DNA of 5,379 nucleotides from Pseudomonadota bacterium (GCA_027592105.1 JAQCLA010000183.1:1-5379), one strand, 5' to 3'; positions 1 to 5,379 are shown, counted from the stretch's first letter. Numbers and translations: made by a program. Notes: generated by a model from the sequence alone, not told the origin.

Positions 1-7
1 AACGGGC

Positions 8-1579
8 ATGGATGATCTGATCGCCGATGAGGGGCCGGGCCCCAATCCCGGCAATGCGCCGGAATTCACGGTTTCCGAAATCTCGGGTGCGGTTAAACGC
101 AGTATCGAGGGCGGCTTTTCCCATATCCGTGTGCGTGGCGAGGTGGGTCGGCTATCGCTGCCGCGTTCGGGTCATGTCTATCTCGACCTCAAGGATGATC
201 GCAGCGTTCTGTCCGCCGTGATCTGGAAAGGCACCGCCGCGCGCCTTGCCCATCCACCCGAAGAGGGGATGGAGGTGATCGTCACGGGCCGGCTGACGAC
301 CTTCCCCGGCCAATCGAAATACCAAATGGTGATCGAGGATCTGCGCCCTGCGGGGGCGGGTGCGCTGATGGCCATGCTGGAAAAGCGCCGCGCCATGCTG
401 GCCGCCGAAGGGCTGTTCGATCCTGCTCGCAAGAAACCGCTGCCGTTTTTGCCGGAGGTGATCGGTGTCGTCACCTCCCCCTCGGGTGCGGTGATCCGCG
501 ATATCCTGCACCGCTTGCGCGACCGCTTTCCGCGCCAAGTGCTGATTTGGCCCGTGGCCGTGCAAGGCGCCAATTGCGCGCCCGAGGTCGCTCGCGCCAT
601 TCGTGGTTTCAACGCCATAGCGCCTGGCGGTCCGATCCCGCGTCCCGATCTGATCATCGTCGCCCGTGGTGGTGGCAGCCTCGAGGATCTTTGGGGTTTC
701 AATGAGGAAATCGTGGTGCGCGCGGCCGCTGAAAGCGCGATCCCGCTGATCTCGGCTGTGGGGCATGAGACCGATACGACCCTGATCGATCATGCAAGCG
801 ATCACCGTGCACCCACCCCTACGGCTGCGGCCGAACGCGCGGTGCCTGTGCGGATGGATCTGCTGGGTTGGCTGCGCCAGCAAGAGGCGATCTTGACCCG
901 CGCGATGACCGGGGGTTTGGGCGCGCGGCGTCAGCGGCTTGCCGATCTTTCGCGGGCCTTGCCGCGCCCGGAAACCCTGCTCGATCAGGCACGCCAGCGC
1001 CTTGATCTGGCGGCGGCTGGCCTTGCCCCGGCGCTGCGCCACCGCGGCAGCCTTGCGCGCGCGCGCCTTGAAAGGGCGGCGGCGACCCTTAGCCCGGCAC
1101 GCGAGCGTGCTGTGGCCAAGAAACGTCTGCAACTGGGCCAAACCGCCGCCCGGCTCAGCCCTGCGATCTTGTCCAAACAGACGCGTCAGGCCCGCCGCGA
1201 TTTGGCGCAGCTGGTGCAGCGTCTTGATCCCGCGCGCGACAAGCGCCGCCTGTCCGAGGCGCGCACGCGTCTGGATAGCCTTGCCGCCCGCCTCGACCGC
1301 GCCACCGAGCAAACGCTCGCGATCCGCCGCGAACAACTTGGCGCGCTTGACCGGCTTCATCGCACCTTGGGCTATACCGAAACGCTCAAGCGTGGCTATG
1401 CGGTGGTGCGCGCAGGCAAATCCGTCGTCACGACCGAGACCGCGGCGCGCGCGCAGAGCGCGCTCGAGATCGAGTTTGCCGATGGGCGTCTTGCGGTCAC
1501 CCCTTTGGGGGTTGCAGCAAAACCCGCCCCAAAACCAAGCCCGCCCAAAACCGGCCCCGATCAGGGCCAGCTGTTCTGA
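8..1579 (+). CDS. xseA: Exodeoxyribonuclease VII large subunit (XseA)
   Basis: Large, catalytic subunit of exonuclease VII, a cytoplasmic metal-independent nuclease that degrades single-stranded DNA from either end to oligonucleotides and serves in mismatch repair and damage processing; it needs the small subunit XseB, which is not in this window. The 523-residue protein has an N-terminal OB-fold for DNA binding (about 18-115, starting at EFTVSEISGAVK), then the catalytic domain (about 135-350) and a long Arg/Ala/Leu-rich helical region (about 285-450). Residues matching those reported as essential in E. coli are present: Asp165 in SGAVIRDIL, Arg220 in VARGGGSLEDLW, and His253 and Asp256 in AVGHETDTT. 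The conserved LKRGYAVVR closes the C-terminal part, followed by a Pro/Lys-rich tail ending QGQLF. It is longer than E. coli XseA (about 456 residues), mainly through the helical region and the tail. The ATG at 8 gives a family-like N-terminus, but only seven bases precede it, so the ribosome binding site cannot be judged and an earlier start is not excluded. The reading frame is intact. Confidence 0.97.
   Translation: MDDLIADEGPGPNPGNAPEFTVSEISGAVKRSIEGGFSHIRVRGEVGRLSLPRSGHVYLDLKDDRSVLSAVIWKGTAARLAHPPEEGMEVIVTGRLTTFPGQSKYQMVIEDLRPAGAGALMAMLEKRRAMLAAEGLFDPARKKPLPFLPEVIGVVTSPSGAVIRDILHRLRDRFPRQVLIWPVAVQGANCAPEVARAIRGFNAIAPGGPIPRPDLIIVARGGGSLEDLWGFNEEIVVRAAAESAIPLISAVGHETDTTLIDHASDHRAPTPTAAAERAVPVRMDLLGWLRQQEAILTRAMTGGLGARRQRLADLSRALPRPETLLDQARQRLDLAAAGLAPALRHRGSLARARLERAAATLSPARERAVAKKRLQLGQTAARLSPAILSKQTRQARRDLAQLVQRLDPARDKRRLSEARTRLDSLAARLDRATEQTLAIRREQLGALDRLHRTLGYTETLKRGYAVVRAGKSVVTTETAARAQSALEIEFADGRLAVTPLGVAAKPAPKPSPPKTGPDQGQLF
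959..1303 (+). repeat. 22-23-residue repeats in the XseA helical arm
   Basis: The helical arm of XseA contains a recurring Leu-x-(Pro)-Ala unit: LAPA at residue 339, LSPA at 361, LSPA at 383, LDPA at 406 and LDRA at 429, with a looser first copy (LPRP) at 318. Spacing is 21, 22, 22, 23 and 23 residues. Between the marks each unit is rich in Arg, Leu, Ala and Gln in a heptad-like pattern, often with an RL or AARL pair just before the next mark. This is a protein-level repeat; the DNA copies have diverged. The family is known to have a long coiled-coil segment here. I infer that the repeats set the length of that arm. Confidence 0.6.
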
Positions 1580-1600
1580 CACCCTGATCTTCTGCGTTTT
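1559..1600 (+). terminator. Probable intrinsic terminator of xseA, overlapping its stop codon
   Basis: A perfect 8-bp inverted repeat, GATCAGGG at 1559-1566 and CCCTGATC at 1582-1589, encloses a 15-base loop. Inside the loop CAG (1568-1570) can pair with CTG (1576-1578), extending the stem. The TGA stop (1577-1579) lies inside the hairpin, and the 5' arm encodes the last residues of XseA. The 3' side has TT at 1590-1591 and a TTTT run at 1597-1600, eight bases after the stem. The T-run is short and displaced, so termination may be partial. Position and strand fit the end of xseA, which faces an oncoming gene. Confidence 0.5.
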
Positions 1601-1619
1601 CGAGATATCCCGGGGGGTT

Positions 1620-1639
1620 GCCATTGGCACGCCATTGGC
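1620..1639. repeat. Tandem direct repeat GCCATTGGC x2 in the convergent gap
   Basis: The 9-base sequence GCCATTGGC occurs at 1620-1628 and again at 1631-1639, separated by AC, giving an 11-base period close to one helical turn. A further inverted partial copy, CAATGGC, follows at 1648-1654. The block lies in the 112-base gap between the convergent xseA and aminotransferase genes, so it is unlikely to be a promoter operator for either. Its function is unknown. Confidence 0.5.
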
Positions 1640-1655
1640 CCGAGTGACAATGGCG
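1630..1655 (-). terminator. Possible hairpin terminator for the leftward aminotransferase gene
   Basis: CGCCATTG at 1630-1637 and CAATGGCG at 1648-1655 form a perfect 8-bp stem with a 10-base loop, 36 bases past the stop codon of the minus-strand aminotransferase. A second, weaker stem (CGGAC 1657-1661 with GTCCG 1672-1676) lies between it and that gene. Neither is followed by a T-run on the minus strand, so as an intrinsic terminator it is weak; it could instead be an mRNA 3'-end stabilising hairpin. Downstream on the minus strand there is only a C-run. Confidence 0.3.
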
Positions 1656-1691
1656 ACGGACAGCGCCCCCAGTCCGCGCGCGCCAAAGGGC

Positions 1692-2915
1692 TCAAGTGCC
1701 GTAGGCGCGCGCCTCGCCTTGCACATCTTCGGCGGCGGCAAGAAGCGCCTCGGCGATGAAATCCAACTCGGGTCTGGTCAGCCGCACGGGCAGGCGCACA
1801 TCGCAAGCGCGCATCAGCATGGCGCGGGTGCGGGGCAGATCGGGGGTCGCACCCGGGATGAAATGCCAGTTCCAGAAAGCGCGCGCATTATCGGTCGACA
1901 GGCCGAAAATCTGCACCTTGATCCCGCGCGCCTCGGCGGCAGTGGCAAAGGCGCGCGCGCTTGCGTCGGTGTTGAAACCCACAAGGTTGAACTGGATCGA
2001 ATCCGGTGCGCGATCCTCGGGCGCCAAGGGCGGGGGCACATCCAGCCAAGGCGAGCTGTTGAGCCGCGCCGCGACATAGTCGTGATTGGACAGCCCATCG
2101 CGCACGCGGCGGGCAAGCTCGGGCAATTGCGGGCGGATGACCGCAGCCGAAAGGTTCTGCAGCCGCATATTGTAAAGCGGCAGCTGGTTTTGCCAGCGCG
2201 CAAAGGCCATGGCCAGTTCCGGGTCATTCTGCCCGTCGGGGCCCTTATGCTTTTTCCAATTATGCTCATAGGCGCCCGACATGATCACGCAGCGCGCCGC
2301 CAGATCGGCGTCATCGGTGATCAGGATGCCACCCTCGCCTGCGTTGATCATCTTGTAGGACTGGAACGAGAAACAGCCGATCTTGCCGATGGTGCCGATC
2401 TTGCGCCCATGCCACAGCGTGCCAAGCGAATGGGCCGCATCCTCGATCACGGGAATGTCGCGCGCATCGCACAGCGCCATGATCGCGTCCATATCCGAGG
2501 TGTGGCCGCGCATATGGCTGATGATGACGGCCTCGATCGTGTCGTCGAGCTTGGCTTCGAAATCGCCCATGTCGATGCGATAATTCTCGCCCACCTCGAC
2601 CAGCACGGGTTGCAGGCGCGCATGCACCACCGCCGAAGGCACGGCGGCAAAGGTGAAAGCGGGGATCAGCACCCGCGCGCCGGGCGTCAGCGCCAGCGCT
2701 TCGAGCGACAGAAAGATCGCCGCCGAGCATGAAGACACGGCCAGCGCATATTTCGCGCCCAAGAGATCGGCGAATTCGCGCTCGAGCAGGGCGACGGGCG
2801 CATCAGAAGGCGCGGTATAGCGGAAAAGGTCGCCCGATTGCAGCAAGCGGTCGATCTCGGCGCGGGCGGCCTCGGGGATCGGCTCGGCGTCGTAAACATT
2901 GGGTGCCAGCGCCAT
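1692..2915 (-). CDS. DegT/DnrJ/EryC1/StrS-family PLP-dependent aminotransferase
   Basis: A 407-residue fold-type-I pyridoxal-phosphate enzyme of normal length for the DegT (sugar aminotransferase) family. The family is known for moving an amino group from glutamate or glutamine to keto-sugars or cyclitols; the substrate here cannot be read from sequence. Visible marks are a PLP-phosphate loop around SSCSAA (61-66), Asp159 in VIEDAAHSLG (pairs with the pyridine nitrogen), the Schiff-base Lys188 in SFQSYKMINAGEGG, and YNMRLQNLSAAV (248-259), matching the family's YNYRM region that reaches the neighbouring subunit. The C-terminal part (about 270-400) ends near MRACDVRLPVRLTRPELDFIAEAL. There is no signal peptide or membrane segment, so it is probably cytoplasmic. 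The ATG at 2915 has a good ribosome binding site five bases upstream. The gene lies 108 bases after the puuB-like gene on the same strand, either as the end of the amine operon or as a separate unit. It is not the class III aminotransferase (PuuE) expected in a Puu pathway. A role in amine or GABA metabolism is only inferred from position; a role in surface-sugar synthesis is the alternative. Confidence 0.93.
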   Translation of the reverse strand: MALAPNVYDAEPIPEAARAEIDRLLQSGDLFRYTAPSDAPVALLEREFADLLGAKYALAVSSCSAAIFLSLEALALTPGARVLIPAFTFAAVPSAVVHARLQPVLVEVGENYRIDMGDFEAKLDDTIEAVIISHMRGHTSDMDAIMALCDARDIPVIEDAAHSLGTLWHGRKIGTIGKIGCFSFQSYKMINAGEGGILITDDADLAARCVIMSGAYEHNWKKHKGPDGQNDPELAMAFARWQNQLPLYNMRLQNLSAAVIRPQLPELARRVRDGLSNHDYVAARLNSSPWLDVPPPLAPEDRAPDSIQFNLVGFNTDASARAFATAAEARGIKVQIFGLSTDNARAFWNWHFIPGATPDLPRTRAMLMRACDVRLPVRLTRPELDFIAEALLAAAEDVQGEARAYGT

Positions 2916-3023
2916 GATTTCACCTTTTCGAAAACTAATCTTTGGGAAATCTTATATTGGTGCGCAGGCAAAATCCAGCATCTCGTAGCGTCGTCACGAA
3001 AGCTTCACAGATGTGGTGTGCGC
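2916..3023 (-). promoter_or_regulatory. AT-richer leader of the aminotransferase gene, possible promoter/operator
   Basis: This 108-base gap separates the puuB-like stop from the aminotransferase start; its half nearest the aminotransferase (2925-2960) is clearly richer in A and T than the rest of the window. On the minus strand it holds a -10-like TATAAG (plus strand CTTATA, 2951-2956), but no convincing -35 at 16-18 bases. It also has a perfect 10-bp palindrome TTTTCGAAAA (2925-2934) and two copies of AAGATT (plus strand AATCTT at 2937-2942 and 2948-2953) exactly 11 bases apart. I see no terminator hairpin after the puuB-like gene, so read-through is possible. A separate regulated promoter is an inference. 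Confidence 0.35.
2921..2926 (-). promoter_or_regulatory. Shine-Dalgarno site of the aminotransferase gene
   Basis: AAGGTG (plus strand CACCTT) sits five bases upstream of the ATG at 2915, a good match to the anti-Shine-Dalgarno sequence at good spacing. It supports that start codon over in-frame alternatives. It partly overlaps the palindrome TTTTCGAAAA at 2925-2934. Confidence 0.75.
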
Positions 3024-4325
3024 TCAGATGCCAAGCCGGTCGCGTAGGGCGAACCATGTCATCGCCAGCGTCAAGATCGGCGCGCGTAGGCCCGCACCCC
3101 CCGGAAAGCGCCCGACAGGCAGGGCGGCGAGCGTCGTCAGCCCGTCCTCTTGCCCCATCACCGCTTCGGCCATGACGCGGCCTGCCATGCCTGATAGCGC
3201 CACGCCATGGCCTGAGAACCCTGCACCCGACACGATATTGGGGGCCACTTGCGCCACATGCGGCAGGCGCGACATGGTGATGCCCAGCGCGCCACCCCAG
3301 ACATGGGTGATGCCCACGCCCGATAGCTGTGGGAAAAGCCGTGTCATGCGCGCGATCAGAGCAGTTGCGATGTCGCGGGGAAAGGCGATGGAATAGCTCT
3401 CACGCCCGCCAAACAGAAACCGCCTGTCATCGCTGAAGCGGTAGTAATTCACCACGAATTTGGAATCGGATACTGCGATGTCGCGGGCCAACACCTCTTG
3501 CCAGCGATCAGGCAGTGGATCGGTCGCCGCAATGAAGGAGTTGATGGGCATGACCCGCGCATTCACCGCAGGTAGGATATTCGGCAGATAGCCATTGCCC
3601 GCGATGATCGCATGGGTGGCCGTGACTTGCCCCTTGGGTGTGGTCAGAATGATCTTGGGGCCGGGGGTGACCGACAAAACCTCGGTGGTCTCGTGGATGA
3701 CGGCCCCTGCCGCTTCGGCTGCGCGGGCCAGCGCGCGGGCGTAAGCCAACGGGTGCAGATGCCCGCCCGTGGGGTCAAAACTTCCGCCGACATAGAGTGG
3801 CGATTTCACCAGCCCGCCGAATTCGGCGCGGTCCATGATGGCGATCTCTTGACCGTAGTGTCGGGCCATGTGGTCGGCATCGGCGCTGGCATGATCCAGA
3901 TCGGCCAAGCTGTATTCGCCATGCGCCAGACCCGCGCGAAAACCCGCCTCGGGCGCGTGGGTGTCGCAAAAATCGCGCAGTTGATCCTTGGCGGCTTGCG
4001 CCATGTCCCACAGTCCGCGGGCGCGGGTGTTGCCCAGCCGATCTTCAAGCCAGCTTTGCGGCTTGTTGAAGCCTGATTGCACCTGACCGCCATTGCGCCC
4101 CGATGCGCCGAAACCTACGCGATGGGCCTCAAGCACGACCACCCGCCTGCCCGCGCGGGCCAGCGTCAGCGCCGCCCAAAGCCCGGTGTAGCCCGCGCCA
4201 AGGATGACCACATCAGCATGGACCCCACCCCTGAGGGCCGGGCGCGCGACCTCGGGCGGTAGGGATGCGGCATACCAGCTTGGCGCATGCTCGCCGCGCT
4301 TATCGTTGCGGTAAAGCGGGTTCAT
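3024..4325 (-). CDS. puuB: Gamma-glutamylputrescine oxidoreductase-like FAD enzyme (PuuB family)
   Basis: Flavin enzyme of the DAO (D-amino acid oxidase-like) family. In the Puu pathway PuuB oxidises the free amine end of gamma-glutamylputrescine to gamma-glutamyl-aminobutyraldehyde, releasing ammonia and hydrogen peroxide. The 433-residue protein, close to E. coli PuuB (about 426), has an N-terminal SWYAAS, the Rossmann FAD motif VILGAGYTGLWAALTLA (about 40-56), VVVLEAHRVGFGASGRNGGQ (62-81) including the acidic ribose-binding Glu, GGHLHPL (187-193), the second dinucleotide-region strand THAIIAGNGYLPN (237-249), YYRFSDDRRFLFGG (294-307), and the C-terminal GAGFSGHGVALSGMAGR (367-383), ending FALRDRLGI. 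These blocks match what I recall of PuuB. I chose the ATG at 4325, which overlaps the upstream stop codon, over a GTG at 4355 that would extend 10 residues into the puuA-like gene. There is no strong Shine-Dalgarno site, which fits translational coupling. The exact amine oxidised is inferred; related enzymes act on other gamma-glutamylated amines. Confidence 0.88.
   Translation of the reverse strand: MNPLYRNDKRGEHAPSWYAASLPPEVARPALRGGVHADVVILGAGYTGLWAALTLARAGRRVVVLEAHRVGFGASGRNGGQVQSGFNKPQSWLEDRLGNTRARGLWDMAQAAKDQLRDFCDTHAPEAGFRAGLAHGEYSLADLDHASADADHMARHYGQEIAIMDRAEFGGLVKSPLYVGGSFDPTGGHLHPLAYARALARAAEAAGAVIHETTEVLSVTPGPKIILTTPKGQVTATHAIIAGNGYLPNILPAVNARVMPINSFIAATDPLPDRWQEVLARDIAVSDSKFVVNYYRFSDDRRFLFGGRESYSIAFPRDIATALIARMTRLFPQLSGVGITHVWGGALGITMSRLPHVAQVAPNIVSGAGFSGHGVALSGMAGRVMAEAVMGQEDGLTTLAALPVGRFPGGAGLRAPILTLAMTWFALRDRLGI
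4322..4325 (-). other. ATGA stop/start overlap coupling puuA-like and puuB-like genes
   Basis: On the minus strand the bases at 4325 to 4322 read ATGA: the ATG of the puuB-like gene and the TGA stop of the puuA-like gene share two bases. The sequence just upstream (TTTTGAACGT) has no good Shine-Dalgarno match. This arrangement usually means one mRNA and termination-reinitiation, giving matched amounts of the two enzymes. Confidence 0.8.
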
Positions 4326-5379
4326 ACGTTCAAAAGCAGATGCTGACGCTCCCACGGCGAAATGACCTGCAAGAACTCGTTATGCTCCAGCTCTTTGACC
4401 GCCGAATAGACGCGACAGAACTCTTCGCCCAGCGTGCGTTGGATCGTCTTGTTTGCGCGCAAAAGCCCAAGCGCGTCGCCAAGCCCGCGCGGCACCCCGC
4501 TTTGCAATTGATAGGCGTCACCCGCGAAAGGATCGGAGGGGCCGGTTTTCTCGATCAGGCCCACCAGCCCGCAAGCAAGCGAGGCGGCGATACCCAGATA
4601 GGGGTTGCAATCCATCCCCGGCAGGCGGTTTTCCACCCGCCGCGCGGCAGGCTCGCTCACCGGGACACGCAGGCCCGTGGTGCGGTTGTCGCGCCCCCAT
4701 TCCAGATTGATGGGGGCCGCGAAATCGGGAACGTAGCGGCGGTAGCTGTTCACATAAGGCGCCAAAAGCGCGATCACGGCGGGCATATTGCGCTGCATGC
4801 CGCCGATGAAATGCATGAATTCCGGCGTTTCCGACCCATCGGGGTTGGAAAAGATATTCTCGCCCGTTTTCAGGCTGACCACCGAATGGTGGATATGCAT
4901 CGCCGATCCGGGCTCGCCTTCGATGGGTTTTGCCATGAAGGTGGCGTAAGTGTCGTGGCGCAGCGCCGCTTCGCGGATCATGCGCTTGAAGAAAAACATC
5001 TCGTCGGCAAGCTTCACCGGGTCGCCGTGGCGCAGGTTCAACTCGATCTGGCCTGCGCCGCCTTCTTGCAAGATGCCGTCGATCTCAAGCCCCATGATTT
5101 CTGCGAAATCATAGATGTCGTCGATCACCTTGCCGTATTCATCAACCGCCGACATGGAATAGGCTTGCCGTGCCGCCGCACGCCGCCCCGAGCGGCCCAT
5201 CGGCGGCTCGATCTCGCGGGCGGGGTCGGTGTTGGGGGCGACGAGGTAGAATTCCATCTCGGGCGCGACGATCGGATCGAGGCCAAGCTCATTATAAAGC
5301 GCGACCACTCGCTTGAGCACATTGCGCGGGGCGAAGGGCACGGGGCTGCCCGCCTGATCCTTGATGTCGTGGATAACCT
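4322..5379 (-). CDS. puuA: Gamma-glutamylputrescine synthetase-like glutamine synthetase family protein (PuuA), 5' end missing
   Basis: Glutamine synthetase-family ligase that uses ATP to join the gamma-carboxyl of glutamate to an amine, putrescine in E. coli PuuA; first step of gamma-glutamylated polyamine catabolism, cytoplasmic. The visible 351 residues are the C-terminal catalytic domain; roughly 100 residues, the N-terminal beta-grasp domain, lie beyond the right edge. A GTG at 5341 is not the true start: the frame stays open to the edge and reads VIHDIKDQAGSPVPFAPRN, typical family sequence. Catalytic marks in order: metal-binding Glu residues in VAPEMEFYLV; the pair in LQEGGAGQIELNLRHGD; GEPGSAMHIHHS with the ATP/metal-site His; NSYRRYVPDFAAPINLEWG and RDNRTTGLRVP (substrate and phosphate Arg residues); RRVENRLPGMDCNPYLG with the conserved Glu and Arg. 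RVENRLPG and the C-terminal HNEFLQVISPWERQHLLL are as I remember PuuA, and separate it from true GlnA. Next in the operon is its pathway partner, overlapping by ATGA. Putrescine as substrate is inferred; other amines are possible. Confidence 0.92.
   Translation of the reverse strand, partial: VIHDIKDQAGSPVPFAPRNVLKRVVALYNELGLDPIVAPEMEFYLVAPNTDPAREIEPPMGRSGRRAAARQAYSMSAVDEYGKVIDDIYDFAEIMGLEIDGILQEGGAGQIELNLRHGDPVKLADEMFFFKRMIREAALRHDTYATFMAKPIEGEPGSAMHIHHSVVSLKTGENIFSNPDGSETPEFMHFIGGMQRNMPAVIALLAPYVNSYRRYVPDFAAPINLEWGRDNRTTGLRVPVSEPAARRVENRLPGMDCNPYLGIAASLACGLVGLIEKTGPSDPFAGDAYQLQSGVPRGLGDALGLLRANKTIQRTLGEEFCRVYSAVKELEHNEFLQVISPWERQHLLLNV

Noticed and set aside
1580..1691. A small gene in the convergent gap
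   Set aside because: No open frame confined to the gap has a plausible start and ribosome binding site. The frames crossing it are extensions of antisense frames.
152..1741. Minus-strand open frame of 529 codons opposite xseA
   Set aside because: It is antisense to a clearly conserved gene. Its translation is rich in Arg, Gln and His without any recognisable domain, and long antisense frames are common in GC-rich DNA.
939..2732. Plus-strand open frame of 597 codons spanning the end of xseA, the gap and most of the aminotransferase
   Set aside because: It runs out of frame through xseA and then antisense through the aminotransferase, both with intact catalytic motifs. Its translation is low-complexity Arg/Ala/Pro-rich sequence.
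2963..2988. Sigma-54-type -24/-12 promoter upstream of the aminotransferase gene (TGGATTTTGCCTGC on the minus strand)
   Set aside because: The GG and GC elements are one base too close together and the flanking consensus is poor.
3612..4076. Plus-strand open frame of 154 codons opposite the puuB-like gene
   Set aside because: It is antisense to a conserved FAD enzyme, with no ribosome binding site or recognisable motif.
4326..4355. Longer N-terminus for the puuB-like protein from a GTG at 4355
   Set aside because: It would add ten residues encoded inside the puuA-like C-terminus with no family similarity. The ATG at 4325 gives a typical stop/start overlap and a family-like N-terminus.
62..5255. 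Five GAATTC sites scattered through the window, more than base composition predicts
   Set aside because: The number is too small to judge, and the sites lie in separate coding contexts with no regular spacing.
4322..5341. Complete synthetase gene starting at a GTG at 5341
   Set aside because: The same frame continues upstream to the window edge with conserved family residues, and the essential N-terminal beta-grasp domain would be missing, so this is an edge truncation.

Overview
The window is GC-rich (by eye a little over 60%, with G or C favoured in third codon positions) and reads as a chromosomal segment of an alphaproteobacterium, most likely a Rhodobacteraceae-type organism. Three things point there: the style of the XseA protein, the near absence of GANTC sites (the CcrM methylation target, typically scarce in this class), and a gamma-glutamyl amine catabolism gene pair of a kind common in that group. 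No mobile element, tRNA, rRNA or CRISPR array is visible, and there is no sign of foreign DNA.

Layout. A plus-strand gene fills the left third (8-1579): xseA, the large subunit of exodeoxyribonuclease VII. It ends at a hairpin followed by a short T-run that looks like an intrinsic terminator. The other three genes are all on the minus strand and converge on xseA. Reading them in transcription order, from the right edge leftwards: a gamma-glutamylputrescine synthetase-like glutamine synthetase (puuA-like, 5' end beyond the right edge), a gamma-glutamylputrescine oxidoreductase-like FAD enzyme (puuB-like) joined to it by an ATGA stop/start overlap, a 108-base AT-richer gap, and then a DegT/DnrJ/EryC1/StrS-family PLP aminotransferase. 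The only non-coding stretches are the 112-base convergent gap (1580-1691) and the 108-base gap (2916-3023), so nothing over 300 bases lacks a gene.

How the genes fit together. PuuA and PuuB catalyse the first two steps of the gamma-glutamylated putrescine pathway: ATP-dependent attachment of glutamate to an amine, then oxidation of the free amine end to an aldehyde. The next steps (aldehyde dehydrogenase PuuC, gamma-glutamyl hydrolase PuuD, GABA aminotransferase PuuE) are not in the window and could lie past the right edge. Downstream is a fold-type-I aminotransferase of the DegT family instead of the class III PuuE type, and its role is unclear. xseA is a DNA repair gene unrelated to the amine genes; it is simply a convergent neighbour.

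No clearly new system is evident. The points most worth a second look are a possible beta-clamp-binding peptide at the very C-terminus of XseA, the unusual aminotransferase beside puuA/puuB, the AT-rich palindromic leader of that aminotransferase, and a strong excess of GATC sites set against very few GANTC sites.
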